Below, piece by piece: positions 1 to 12,099 of a stretch of DNA of 64,000 nucleotides. The position numbers and the translations under genes were made by a program. Source of the DNA: Mytilinidion resinicola (taxonomy: Eukaryota; Ascomycota; Dothideomycetes; Mytilinidiales; Mytilinidiaceae); contig NW_022985458.1 of assembly GCF_010093595.1 (NCBI RefSeq), forward strand, positions 434,486 to 498,485, written 5' to 3'. The notes below the pieces were generated by a model. It saw only the letters and a list, made by a program, of their open reading frames with translations, was not told the DNA's origin and did no database searches. The stretch's first letter is position 1. Every line of letters starts with the position of its first letter.

Positions 1-512
1 GTAATAACTAAATTTACTACGTATTCTATAATACACAGCAGGCAGGCGGGTTAAATAATAAGATATAGCTTAAGAAGCTATAAAAAGGCAGGGCGGCGGT
101 TAGCAGGTATACTCCTGCTAAGGCTCGCATAGGCCCTTATAATAAGGCCTTTCGCCGGGTCCTAATATTACGTGTTACGCTATACAGCAAGCTTTACTAT
201 TTAAGCCGTAACAGTTTCTATATACTAGAGATTAGAAAATATAACCTAATACTAGGATAACTATAGCTATATAAGCACCGCGTTAGAATCGATTATAATA
301 ACTAACGGCTGCTCTTCCGCTCCTCCTATTACTAGGCTTATTGCTTGCGTAAACCTGTTAATATATTCTAATATAATAATAATAAAAACCTATATTAGAA
401 AGCTTCTAATAAAGCACCTTATTTAATAACTAAACGCTTTTATTCCCAATAGTTAAGCCTATATATATAACACTAATATAACTACTAGCTTCCTAAAATA
501 AACCGCTAGCTA

Positions 513-560
513 CCTAAACCTAAACCTAAACCTAAACCTAAACCTAAACCTAAACCTAAA
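513..560 (+). repeat. CCTAAA hexamer x8
   Basis: Eight perfect CCTAAA units followed by CCTAAT. In the pol frame they encode (Pro-Lys)8 and lead directly into the RT region, so this is a low-complexity linker in the Gypsy-1 polyprotein, not a telomere. Confidence 0.9.
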
Positions 561-3500
561 CCTAATATAGAGCCCGATGCTAAACTAGATATCTACCTAC
601 TTAAAGCAGAGATATTAACCTAATTAGCCTAATAACCTAATTATAAAATCTTTGCTATTACTATTGCCGATATTAATAAGGTATTAGCTAAGAAAAAGTA
701 TACTAACCTAGTAATAAAGGTCCCTATAGAGTATTACCTATTCTTAAAAAACTTTTCCTACTAAAAGGCTAATAAGCTGCCTAAATACTATATATACAAC
801 TATAAAATTATCCTAGAAAAAGGAAAATAATATAGGTTTAGTCTGCTATATAGCATATTCTAGAACAAACTAAAGGTGCTTTAAAAGTACCTTAATAATA
901 ACCTTATAAAAGAATTTATCCGTGCTAGCTTATTACTTGTCGCTTCTCCTATTATCTTTATTAAGAAACCCGGAGAAGGCTTATAATTTTATATTAATTA
1001 CTAAGCACTTAATACAGTAATAATTAAGAACTGTAACCTAATTCTATTAATCTAAAAAACGCTGGCCTAACTTAGTAAGGCTAAATATTATACTAAGCTT
1101 AATATTATCTCGGCGTTTAATCGCCTATAGATTGCGAAAGGAGATAAATAGCTAACAGCCTTCCGGATATAATACGGCCTATTTAAATACCTAGTTATGC
1201 CCTTTAGACTAGCTAACGCCCCTAGTATATTCCAGTACTATATAAATAATATACTCCGCCTATACCTAGATATATTCTGCACTATATATATTAATAATAT
1301 CTTAATATACAGCGAAAGCTTTAAGGAACACTAATACTATATAAAACTAGTTCTTAAGGCCTTAGAAAATGCAGGACTGCAACTTAATATTAATAAATGC
1401 AAATTCTACTAGAGCAGTATTACTTACCTAGGGTATATAATATTAACCGACAGAATTAGTATAAACCCGAATAAGATTAATAATATCTATAACTAGAAGA
1501 CCCCTTATAATATAAAGGACGTATAAGCCTTTATAGAATTTGCCAACTTCTACTAATAATTTATCGACAACTTCTCTAGCTTAGCTGCACCCCTTATTAC
1601 TCTTATAAAAAAGGGCGTGCAATTCTAATTTAATAAACCCTGCAAGAAAGCGTTTAAATATTTTAAAATAGCTTTTATAACTGCCCTAATTCTCCGCTAC
1701 TTTAACCCGGATTTACTAATAACTGTTAAAGCCAACTTATCTAATTATATAAATACCGGAATCCTATTATAGACCGATAAGCGTAGAGTTCTAAAGCCTG
1801 TAGCCTACTTCTCTAAACGGCTAAACCCTGCTAAATATAACTATAAGATTTATAATAAGGAACTCCTTATAATCGTCCGGTGCTTTAAATAATAGCGCCC
1901 GGAACTAGAAGGTGCTATACTTCTAATCCAGGTCCTTAGTAACTATAAAAACCTGCAGTACTTTGCTACTATAAAATAGCTTAGCTACTAACAGGCCTGC
2001 TGGGTAGAATACCTGTTTTATTTCAACTTTATAATTATATACCGACCCAACAAGTTTAGAAAGAAGCCGGATACCCTAACCTGCTGTATACAGGATATAC
2101 CCGCGCAGAAAGAAGCCTAAGCCGCCTGAAATTAGACTCTATTACGCCCTAAGTTGTTTACTAAATTAAACCTTATAGAAACTAATTTCACAATTTAAGA
2201 AATTATTAAGGAAGAATACCCTAATAACAAATTTATATAAGAAGTCCTAGAACTAATATAATCTAGAACCTAATATTTAAAGAAGATTACCCTAAGTAAA
2301 TATAAAGTCCGTAATAGTAAACTATTCTACTGTAATTGCTTGCAATTCCTAACTATAATAAATTAAAGATTAAGCTCCTTTAATATATATATAATTCACC
2401 TATAGGCGGCTATCTAGGCCGCGGAAAAACTTTTAAAATCCTCTAGAAAAAATACTACTAGCCCTAGATATTTAAGATAATCCGTTGATTTATAGCCTAT
2501 TATTACACCTATTACTATATAAAGGCTTTAAAAGAAAAATATAACAGCTTCCTAAAGCTACTACTAGTTCCGCTATATTGCTAGTAAGATATCTCCGTTA
2601 ATTTTATTATAGATCTACCTAAATCTAAAGGCTATACTAATATTATAGTTATAGTAGATCGCCTAAGCAAGTACTAATATATTATTCCTTATAAAACAAT
2701 TATAGCTTAAGCCACTGCTAACCTGTTCTACCGGTATATTAGGTATATTACAGCCTTCCTAATATATGCGTCTCCGATTAAGAATTGCAGTTTATTTCCG
2801 TGTTTTAGGATAAACTATGCAGACAACTATAAATTAAAGCCCGACTATTATTAGGCTTTTACCCTAAAATAGATGGCCAGACGGAAAAAGCTAATTCTAC
2901 GTTGGAATAAGTCCTCCGTGCTTATATAAACTACTAGCAAAATAACTAGGTAACCTGGCTGCCATTAGCTTAATTTAAAGTAAATAATATAAGATCTAAA
3001 TTAACTATAGTAACACCGTTTATTGCTATTACAGGACAAAACCCTTAAATAGGTTTTAAACCCCCTATAGGAATACAGCGCCCTGCTTACTAAACGCTAT
3101 AAGCCTGTAAGGCTAATTAAATAATTAATAAGATAACCGATATCGAACAGTTTATCCGTAAAGAGATAACCTGGGCACAGGCGATGCAAGAAGAGTTCGC
3201 TAACCGTTAACGCACCGGTACACTATCCTACCGCGTTGGCAATAAAGTTTAGCTAGACGCCCGGAACATCCGTACAAAACAAAAGTCTAAGAAGCTCGAC
3301 TGGAAGAACCTCGGAAAGTTTCTAATTACGCAAGTAGTTTTACTATACGCCTATTGATTGGGCCTGCCTAATATAATAAAAATCCACCCTGTCTTCCACA
3401 TCTCTCTCCTACGGCCTGCCGCCCCGTCCTCGGATTACCTTCCTGGCCAAGAAAACTCTTCTCCTAAACCTATTAAAATTAATAGCGAACCGGAGTACTA

Positions 3501-3714
3501 TATTAACCGCATTAAAGACCTCCGCTTTAACCAACGCCGAAAGCGACACAAATACCTTGTTAAATAGACTGGCTATAATAAGTTATCCTGGGAGCCTGCC
3601 TTAGAACTTAAGAATACAACAGCTGCCGCTAATTATTGCCGCCGGCACCCTAATATACCTAAACCACCTAATATATCCGTATAATATAACGTTAACGCCC
3701 AATAGACTTAGGTT
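513..3714 (+). pseudogene. Gypsy-1 pol polyprotein (RT, RNase H, integrase, chromodomain)
   Basis: The frame starting with a Pro-Lys repeat at 513 runs into the RT. The catalytic box reads YINNILIYS at 1287-1313, the RIP-altered form of YIDD (GAT GAT to AAT AAT). RNase H is visible around 1720-1870, with [13 protein letters not shown] followed by YNKELL. The integrase core begins near 2590 with SVNFIIDLPKS, holding the first catalytic Asp. The C-terminus (about 3380-3660) has HPVFHISLLRP and then a chromodomain: KYLVK, a TGG-to-TAG stop at 3565-3567, then TGYNKLSWEPA. A 70-codon piece here (3358-3567) is still open. Many internal stops make it non-functional. Confidence 0.85.
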
Positions 3715-3728
3715 TAAAGGGGGGGTAC

Positions 3729-3990
3729 TGTTATAGTAACTACCCGCAACACCTTACCTACCATAATTCGCCTATTACGTGGCTTCGTCACCTGATCTCG
3801 TACGGAGCTCGTAAGCTCGCGCCATACACACGTCCCGCCGGTATATCTTCTTCGCCGGCGCTCCTAATTTCCTGTTCTTTACACAATGTCTTAATTCTCC
3901 ACATAGTATTGTACCTAGCACTTAATCAACGCTCTTTCTTAAGCCCTTAAACTCCTGCTTATAGCGCTAGCGTGACACATATATATATTA
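3729..3990 (+). repeat. Gypsy-1 3' LTR (right end approximate)
   Basis: A purine tract with seven G residues (about 3715-3725) is followed by TACTGTTATAGTAAC. The LTR is taken to begin with TG at 3729. No second copy is in the window, so the right boundary cannot be set; 3990 is a guess from the change of texture. No target duplication could be seen. Confidence 0.5.
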
Positions 3991-5575
3991 AAATAATTAC
4001 TACGTTACTTGCTGTATTTGCCTAATTTCGAAGTCTAATAAGTATCGAAAGCTTGACGTAACTTTACCTCTAATTCTAGCAAGATCCCAAGATTTCGAGT
4101 TCTTAACCCTCCTATTATTCTCTAATCTAAAACCAAGTTAATTATACTCTTCCCTAATAAGTATCCTATAAAATGCGCAATAAAGTCCCTAAATTCCTCG
4201 CTATCTAGAATGCGATTAAAGAATTTTAATTGGGCAAAAAAGGAGGGTAATAGTGTAAAGCCCCTGGAGTTTTAGAACTGTAGAAGATTAAGGAAGTAAA
4301 AAGTATTAGTTATAAACACTATTAAGTTGGATTTTCTCCTCTTGGTTCTAAGAGAGATCGTGGCTAATATATAATAGACTATCGCTTTACTAATATAGGA
4401 TAACGCGAGCAATTTAATAGGTAATAATATAACAGTGCGCTGAAGACTAGTTCTATTACTTATCCGAATTCATTAATAAAGCAATAATCGAATCTGGCCG
4501 AAAATTTATAGGTTTAGTGCTATCGTTATATTTAACCGTTTAATTTTCGATGCTTCGCCAGTTGCTGGTAAAAAAGGCCTATATATAACTAGCTCACTTT
4601 CTTATAATTTACCTAGTAGAGTAAAGTTGCAAATAATATCTAGAAGGAAATATCTTATATAAAGTTACTAAGTATAACGGATATTAAGAATAATTAACTA
4701 AACACAGGAGACTAAGCGAGTGCCTTCGCCAGCAAAGCATAACCTATTTTATCTCTCCTCTTAAACCTCCTTAAAAGCCCATCTTACTATCCTAGCCGCA
4801 ATACAATCTCTATTATACCCCTAATGCTAAGAGCAAGCCTAAATATCTTCCTTTTAAAACTCTAAGGAGCTCCTATTAAAGCATTTGCCCGTTGGCTCGC
4901 TAAGCACTTAAATACCTTAAGGCTAATTACTGTAGTAGTAGCTATAAACACTATTTAAATCGCTATATCCTAAGTTAAGTGTCTACTAATAGATGTCTAG
5001 ATTGTCTGTAGAATCTATATTCTGTTTAAGTTTCTGTTAAATATTATCTAAATGGAACTTAAATTGCATGTAGCATAAGTTCTGGGGATATCGGCGGATT
5101 CCCGAATTTAAGATTGTTTTTAATGGATGTATAGAATTCGGTGGCGGTGGTGGTAGTTATATAGAGTCTGCGATTAAAAGACTTTCTAGACTTAGGACGG
5201 CAGTTTAAATATATAGTATGTCCTATTCTTTAGTATCTATCTGTTAAAGTCGGCTCGGCAATTATAGTACTATATAAGTAAGGAATGCAAGCTCTCTAGG
5301 GTTCCCAATCTATAGTTTTATATAAGAGGTTTATTATTAGACTGGCCGGAAGCGTCCGAAAAATTAGAAGCCTGGGAGGAGACGCTAGTATAACAGCGCT
5401 AGTAGGTGGACGAATTAGAGCAGAAGCACTATCACGCATTATCTATTGTTTGCAGTTCTGTTACAGCAGACGGGCGTCTATTGGCCACGCGCCGCCATAG
5501 CCAACCGTGCTACGCTCGCGCAGTACGCTAGTGGTGCGTTGCTTGCTGTTAACTATATTACTGCCAGTACCTTAA
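3991..5575. other. RIP-mutated stretch with no recognisable gene
   Basis: AT-rich sequence with stops in all frames at short intervals. Some codon-like texture remains but nothing matches a family I recognise. A short GGT-rich stretch lies near 5142. The open frame at 5446-5658 is low-complexity (Pro/Leu/Phe) and overlaps one arm of an inverted repeat, so it is not called as a gene. Confidence 0.5.
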
Positions 5576-6228
5576 GGACGAGCTTAATTACTACCCCCTA
5601 TTTCTCTCCGCATTACCCCCCTTTTCTTTTCCTACCACCCCCCCTATATTTAGCCTAGCTCCGGCCGGTAATAACTTTGTTCCACTAATTAGATTTACTT
5701 ATTTATACAAATTAGAAAGGATGTATACACAAATTAGAAAGGCTATATAAATTAGAAAGGATATATACACATGCAGCAATAGTCTATTCACTCTCTTTAC
5801 TATAGCTAGAAGCGGAAAGCTCCTAGATAACTACTTTTAATTGCTGATTAAAAGGAACGCTGTATATACTATTATACTAAGGTTTTACACCTGAAGATCC
5901 TCCCGCTGCACCAGCTCCTTTACTATAAACAGCCTTCTCCTTAGGAGTAGATAAAGGGCCATTCTTAAGGGCTAGTTAACTGTCGGAGACTAAGGAAATA
6001 GAACCCTGGGTTGCTGTTAGGGTGCCTGCTTATCCGGTAGAAAAAGAGGTCCGGTGCTATATTAGTGAATTAAGACCGTTATTTAACACTACTATTGCCT
6101 AAGCGATAACCTAATTAGTGGAACAAAGTTATTATAAGCCGAAGCTAGACTAAATATAGGGGGGGTAGTAGGAAGAGAAAAGGGGGGTAGTGCGGAGAGA
6201 AAGAGGGGGTGGTAATTAAGCTCGTCCT
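5576..6228. repeat. Inverted repeat with ~120-bp arms (fold-back element candidate)
   Basis: The left arm (about 5576-5694) begins GGACGAGCTTAATTAC and ends at CTTTGTTCCACTAATTAG. The right arm (about 6107-6228) is its reverse complement, with differences mostly C/T or A/G. The arms hold long polypyrimidine/polypurine tracts (CCCCCC...). About 410 bp separate them. No ORF is left between the arms. It may be a fold-back or MITE-like element, or two solo copies inserted head to head; no target duplication was recognised. Confidence 0.65.
5705..5770 (+). repeat. Triplicated AAATTAGAAAGG motif
   Basis: The 12-mer AAATTAGAAAGG occurs at 5709, 5731 and 5749, each followed by an ATGTATACAC-like spacer. 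The same word TATAAATTAGAAAGGATAT appears inside the 232-bp LTR at 38,329-38,560 and, with one change, in the LTR at 56,348-56,579, hinting at a shared origin. Confidence 0.6.
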
Positions 6229-6433
6229 ATCTTAACCGCCTTTAGTCCCGATCTATAAAATCTGCAAGCGCTGCCTCTCGCCGAGTTCACCTTAATAAAC
6301 GAGTAAGAGGAGTAACATCGCTTACTAATATACGTAACCTGTTAGACAAAACCGTCTACTTATATATATAACTTAGAGAACTCGAGAAAATTGCCTGCTG
6401 TACCTCCTAAGTAGAGTGCTAATCTAAACGACC

Positions 6434-8924
6434 CTATGCATACAAGTTTAAATTCTCCACCGATCCAACACCTTTAAAGTTAAGTTCGAACTCTTTGTTC
6501 GCTGTAACAGCGGTTTCTAGATACTTATATACAAGCTTCTCTCCTGCGTTGCTAGCTAAGGCAAGCCCAATTCGTATAGTGTTCTTAATCTAAAATATTA
6601 TATTAGCATTAAGTTTAGAAGCTCTCGATTAATTATTGCTTTACCTGTTTTCCGTTAAAATAATAAGCGCGAAGCTTATTCAGATCTCTAGGAGAGATGT
6701 TAGCAGTAGCACCGGCCTGCCGGAAGAAGATTTTCCATACTTTCTCTTTTGCTACTTCGTCTAGGTTGTTATATCTAAGTGCGAGATGTATTTTGCTCTG
6801 CATAGCGTTGTTAAACATACTAACTCTATTTATTATAAGAAATATAACGCCTTAGAAATACTCTAGCTACTGTAGGAAGACTAATACTAAGCTATTATAT
6901 TAGAGGTTGTACGGCGACCGTTGTTTAAGGAAGATATTAGCCTTATTAAAAAGGAGCACAGCGCTCCAGCGTTGAACGATATTAAGGATTGGAGACAGAT
7001 GCGCTTCTAGTCCGGCCGGATCTAAATTAAGGTCTCCCGCATAAGCCTTTAAACAGTTAAACTAATATATAACTCTGCTCGGCAAGGGAATAAACTATAT
7101 AAAGAGGTCTTCTCTAGAACTCTGCAATTCCTTTAGCTGTTAATATCTTTCCCACCCCAGGCGAGCCACTAGAAATTAATAATTAGTCCGCTAAAATAGC
7201 CTGTGCCTAGGCAGTAAACCTACTAAAGCAGGATAATTAGGCCTTGTTCTTTTCCTAAAATCACGTTATTAAATTCAACGTGCTCTAACCTAGACTAATA
7301 GCCCTCTATAAGTGCTTAAAGCATCTGTTTCTTTTGCTCTGGGATTATAAGCAACTTAAATACTAAGGTATCCCATCTAATATCCTTAATATTGGCGACG
7401 GGAAATTCGCCTATTAGTATTGGTGTTAGTTATATAAGCTATCGGATAAGAGAGGTAGAGAAGTCTAACCCTATTATTTATTCGCTAAACTAAAGCTAAG
7501 AACTGTCGGATTGCAGATTAAAAGCTCCTCTTTTCTTATCTCTTCGGGAACTATACTATTACTCTTTACCTTGTCTTGCTGCATCTTCTTTCTTTTAGCA
7601 TCAAAATCGATTGTATAAAAACCTCGATAAGAAGTCTCCTTAACTCGCGGCTTACTATAGTTAGGATTAGTGTTTTTAAACGCTATCGCGTCTACTATAA
7701 TGCGGCCCTTTATAGAAAATTTTAATAGGCCTTTATTAGTTTAGAAATAACTAAAACCTTTGCAATTATAGTAGTGGATACCTCTAAGAAACATAAACTT
7801 CCGTCTATTGCGAATAAAATCCTGCCTTATCTTAGCTTCGGTCTCGTAATACGTCAGCGGGAATGCATTAAGAGATGTAATTTTCCTCGTTGAACGAAAC
7901 TCTAGGATGGAAAGAGTGGTTGCCACCTCGCCGAAGACCTTTCCGTTGTAGCCAAGATAGCAACAATTAAGTTCGAAGCGCTTTTCGCCCAAGAGTAAGG
8001 ACTTTAACTCGCCTGAATTATATATAAGGCATCTCGGTTAATCCGAGCTATTGCAGACTGTAAAGATGTGTATATTTGGCTGGAATAAGGCCTAAAGAAG
8101 GCTAAAGGTGATTTTGCTATGCTCCAGGAGTAGCAGGAGGCTCTTAGTTATGGATAAGAAATGATTTTCCAGAAACCCTACTAGCACATCGAGATACTGT
8201 GCACCGATTAAGTCTGGGGAGAGACTCGTTCAATAGGCTTTTAGCTAAGGGAGGAAACTGAATAAGACTTCTGGTGAAATCTGGAATTGAAATTAAAATA
8301 AGGCCGTATTTATAAAGAACCTACTTATAGTTGGCTTGTCTTCTCTAAGGCAGACGGCTTTTATATCTTTTAGCAATAACTGTAAGATGTTTCTTAGTTC
8401 TTCCAACTTTATATCTAAAAACGTGCTAAAGGATTTATTGTTCTTATCTAGCTTAGGGTTAGCAGAATTAATATATAAGAACACCTAGGATATAAACCAA
8501 ATTACTGCCTTATAATAAATAAGTACTCTTTATACTCGTTATTTTTACTTAACTCTAGTGTCTCTATAATTTTATACTTGCAGTTCGCTCTATCCTAGCT
8601 ATAGAGGGGACTCTGTTAGCTTATACAGGTATTCTTTTAGTTTTGGGGAGTATATATTTCATTTATAAGCTTAAATTTAACCTTAAAAGCCCTGGCTTAA
8701 ACTTGCTTTTCCTCTTTACTTACTTAAACCTTAGGAGGAGGCGGCGGCACTTCCTGCGCTTTTGCTATCTTTAGCATGTCCTTAAAGAGTGCAGCCAATT
8801 TAAAGGCAATAAGCTGCTCTAACTGCCCATAGCGAGAAAGCGGTTGGCTTAGGCTACTTAGAGGGGTGGCCGCGGCATAAGGGTTTAAGGGCGCTGCCGT
8901 GATAAGCTTAGATGCGACTAGCAT
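6434..8924 (-). pseudogene. AAA+ ATPase, fungal type with N-terminal DUF7025-like region, RIP-degraded
   Basis: A leftward gene readable in pieces. The N-terminal part starts at 8924. A DUF7025-like middle follows: LYINSANPKLDK near 8480, and GYNGKVFGEV then KITSLNAFPLTYY near 7860-7950. The Walker A region is at about 7190-7240 (GKEQGLIILL, with the P-loop itself damaged). Walker B is at about 6917-6968 and reads WSAVLLFNKANIFLKQR, in which Asp-Glu-Ala-Asp has become Asn-Lys-Ala-Asn through G-to-A changes. The C-terminal lid reads QSKIHLALRYNNLDEVAKEK at 6740-6800. A 55-bp intron (6590-6644; GTAAAG donor, GCTAAT branch, TAG acceptor) splits NGKQ from IKNTIRIGLALASNAGEK. The C-terminus ends with NLNLYA and a stop at 6434-6436. 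Such ATPases are soluble and of unsettled function; this copy is dead. Confidence 0.8.
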
Positions 8925-9115
8925 TATTAATCTATAGTGTAAGATTGGAGTAAAGAACTAAACATAGAGGAAGTTAATAGTATTATTTTTCGAGAGAGGC
9001 CTACCCTTCTTTATACATCTCGATGCGATATTTAGCTATACCGCGATTATTTACTATCCTCCTCCCTAGCGATATAATCTAAGGAGACGCCTAATTATAT
9101 ATATTATTCCGACAG

Positions 9116-10190
9116 GTTGGAGAGCTTAATAGAGTTAAGCGATGTAAACGCGGCTGCTTATGCGGACATCGCTAATAGTTTTAATATAAGATTTTAGTAA
9201 CAACTATTAGAGCGAATACTACTAATATAGGGGAGACTTTAAGTAAGTAATAGGCTTAAGGTATATTCTTACGGGAATAGAGTTAGGGCCTGCAGGATAG
9301 GATCTTAATCCCGGCTTGTGCAGGACTGGGCGTTAGTGGCGGTGGGGCCTCGCCTGACCTAGTAGGCAATATTCTAGAGGAGAGTATAGATCTTGCAAAA
9401 GTGGCTATTTAACCCTGCTTGCAAGCTTAACAATTATTAATAGAATATGCCCAACTTTTACACACCCCGGACTTAGTACTAATATGCCTCCCCGCAGACT
9501 TAACCACGCTAGCCCCTAACCCGCCCGGGAAGAAACTTTAAAATTCTTAGGTTGTCGATTTTTCGGGCCTATTATATTATCAGTGGTATCTACTGCTATA
9601 TCCTATTTAGAATCTCTTATCTAAAAAGCCGAGTTAATAGCAGAAAGTATAGGCTATATTAAAGCCTGCTAATCTAAGGAACAGTATTACAGTCTTAAAG
9701 CCTTAAGTAATAGGCTTTAAGAGGCTGCAGCGAAAGTTGCGGGACGCATTGAACGCCTCGAGGAAGGACGTGCAGAGCAAATTCGCGAGGAAGGCAGGAA
9801 ATTCCTGTCACAGGCAGACACAACCAGGGAAAGCATAATCGAAAACAATTAGCTTAGGAGCATACTAACGTTTAGAAAAAACATTAAATTGATTTTCAAA
9901 GGCCTAAAGGACTCTGCCCTCGATCCTGGATAGATTACATTAAGGAATAAGCAAACGCGCACGAGATATAAGCTTATTCGGGAGTCGAACCCTAACAGGG
10001 TGATTTCTTAGGGAGCAGCCTTAGCACCTTCTATTTAGACGGCAAGCTACATGCAGAATCATATATTTAATTACCTTATTAAGGAGATAGAGCCCGAAGA
10101 AGTGCAGATATAGCCCCTAAAGATAGGAGAGATCTTGCACGTCTTTAAAGTCGAAGAATTATTTGCATAATTATAAAAATATCGTAAATT
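9116..10190 (+). pseudogene. Degraded coiled-coil gene of unknown function
   Basis: A plus-strand coding texture in consecutive frames with few stops. One open block (9322-9543) carries SPDLVGNILEESIDLAKVA and LVLICLPADLTTLAP. The next (about 9575-9850) is rich in Glu/Lys/Arg with heptad spacing: RIERLEEGRAEQIREEGRK then FLSQADTTRESIIENN. It probably continues (KNIKLIFKGLKDSALD; FNYLIKEIEPEEV) to about 10,190. The central part keeps normal base composition while its flanks are RIP-altered. I recognise no family; the coiled coil is the only structural statement that can be made. Confidence 0.5.
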
Positions 10191-10389
10191 TCTCGAAGGT
10201 TAGCAGATTTAATATGTAAAATTAGTAAGAAGTTAATTATTCGCTAGATTTTAACAGTTAATCAGGCCCAGAAGCCACTCTAATGCGGCCGAGGAAACAA
10301 AAACGCACTAAAGAAAACACTTAACAAGCCGAACAGTTAGCGCTAGGTATATTAAGCCTCACCACTTAGTTATGCACGAGGCTAATTGT

Positions 10390-10968
10390 TAAAATTCCCA
10401 GCCTACGGCCCGAACAGAGGTGCTATATCGGCAGGCAGGCATAAGCAAGAAGCTTTTATTATTCGTAAGGCATTACTAATAATATTTACTATAGAAATTG
10501 AATACAGATACTCGGAAGTACCGATTAGTAAGATACCACGCCTAGGGGGCCTACTATTTAATGCTCTCGAGAGTAGTTATTAATGGAAATAGGAATATAG
10601 CCTAGGAGGAAGATTAACAACAGACTGTATAAATGCATTAGCCCCTAAGAACCGGAGCCAAGACATCTCTATTACTCTAATAGTTGGTAATAAGAAGGGG
10701 ATAGAACTGGTTAAGAAATTCCAGCTCGCATCTATGTAAACTTTACTGTAGATCCTATTACGCGAACCTTATATCTAGCAGGAATATTATAAGTACCATC
10801 TTCGGAGGGGTTTTCGTGTTCCCAGTACGCCAGGGAGCTCATGTCTGCCTTAGAATCGTAGATCTGAATTAATTTACCTCTTCCTGTTATCTTTCTGGGG
10901 GATGCCACTCCGTCGAATATTATACTGTTTATATATTCCTTCTCTCCTCTAAGGGCTTTCGCTCCAGT
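10390..10968 (-). pseudogene. Degraded unknown gene, two readable blocks
   Basis: On the minus strand, 10,968-10,732 is open for 78 codons without a start codon. It contains KEYINSIIFDGVASPRKITG and SSLAYWEHENPSEDGTYN, and is ended by TAG. A second block in another frame (about 10,720-10,390) reads LLPTIRVIEMSWLRFLGAN and later RRGILLIGTSEYLYSISI, with two adjacent stops between. The composition is protein-like (charged, mixed). I do not recognise the family. A frameshift or an intron separates the blocks. Confidence 0.45.
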
Positions 10969-12099
10969 CTAAATATAGTTATAAATTAGTTTATATTAAT
11001 ATTAAAACGGGTTAAATAACCATATATACCTCCTTAGATATAATAGAAGGCCTTTAATAGTATGTTAAGTGTCTAGCAGGTCTACCGATATTAATAAAGT
11101 TCCTCCAGGCCGAATATTGTATCCTTACTGGTTCTTCGGCGACGTGACGCCGCTTAATTCTGGGCTCGACGGATTCGAATATGCGCCGTATATAAGGACA
11201 GCTGTTTTTAGTGCAATATTAGCGGCTAAACACGATATACCGCGGATAATACAGCTTATTTTGCTACTTACCGTGACTGTAACATGTTTTAACGTTAATA
11301 GGCTTAAGGATTTGCAACTCCAGCGTTTCTACCTATAAAGCCGAGGAAGGTTAGCTACACAGTGCGCGTTTTATAGACTATACCGTCGATAGTAGAACAA
11401 CGTACAGTTAAAGGCACGCAGCACACGTAGTAAAAGGAGCGAATTCGATAAGCTTAAGAATCGGGGCGAGGGTGTTAAGGTAGGCGCCTTCTAGTAGTCG
11501 GCTAGGAGAGGAGAGCTACAATTCGCGCAAAGATCTGTCAGCCGTTAGTAACCAAGAATAAGATGGATTAGTTGATATTCACCTTAATATCTTGCAAAAA
11601 TGCAACCTCTGGGGGGTGTGCATAGAGCAGGCAAGAAGCGCAAAAAGAGGAGGATTGTAAACTCAAACGCAGAGCGACTTTGCTAAACTGCGCCACCGGC
11701 AATCAACGAAGCAGAGTCCACGGGCGTGAGGGAATATAAAGGTGTTATCGGTAAAAGTGTCTAGCTACTCTCGGGTGTTGGTGCCCAACGTTAAGTTTAT
11801 ATACGAGGGGTTGCACCCGGTTTTGCCCTTGCCCTACTACTATCTTTTAAGCACCACGTGCATATCGAACCAGCCCGTTGAGCAGCGGAACGGGGAAGGC
11901 GTCCGCGATGACGCGCATTTTAGTTATGCATTTAGCCCTAGTCTATAGTGTTGGAGTCGCTAGATATATACAGCTCTATTTCACCGCTTGCAAATAGCCT
12001 CTTAATATCTGCGAGGGATTGCATAATCGTGCCTGTTCTTAACTAGTTATTTGTAGGGCAAACGGGTTATTAATTCCACCAAACGCCCACAGCCACAAA
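10969..12099. other. Mixed-composition stretch, no supported gene
   Basis: Short open frames occur on both strands (for example 11,069-11,338 and 11,742-11,948), but none shows recognisable motifs, codon continuity or splice signals. The region alternates between RIP-altered and normal composition, suggesting decayed cargo DNA. Confidence 0.4.

Larger units (their letters stand above)
1..3990 (+). mobile_element. Gypsy-1: RIP-degraded Ty3/gypsy chromovirus, 5' end outside window
   Basis: A plus-strand LTR retrotransposon whose pol order is readable through many stop codons: reverse transcriptase, RNase H, integrase, then a C-terminal chromodomain, followed by a polypurine tract and the start of a 3' LTR at 3729. 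The order RT-RNaseH-integrase-chromodomain defines the chromovirus branch of Ty3/gypsy. The 5' LTR and most of gag lie before base 1. Codons are altered by C-to-T and G-to-A transitions on both strands, the pattern of RIP, so the copy is dead. The right end of its LTR could not be fixed; 3990 is approximate. Confidence 0.85.

Noticed and set aside
513..560. Telomere-like CCTAAA array
   Set aside because: The unit is CCTAAA rather than CCCTAA, it is internal, and it encodes Pro-Lys repeats in phase with the Gypsy-1 pol frame.
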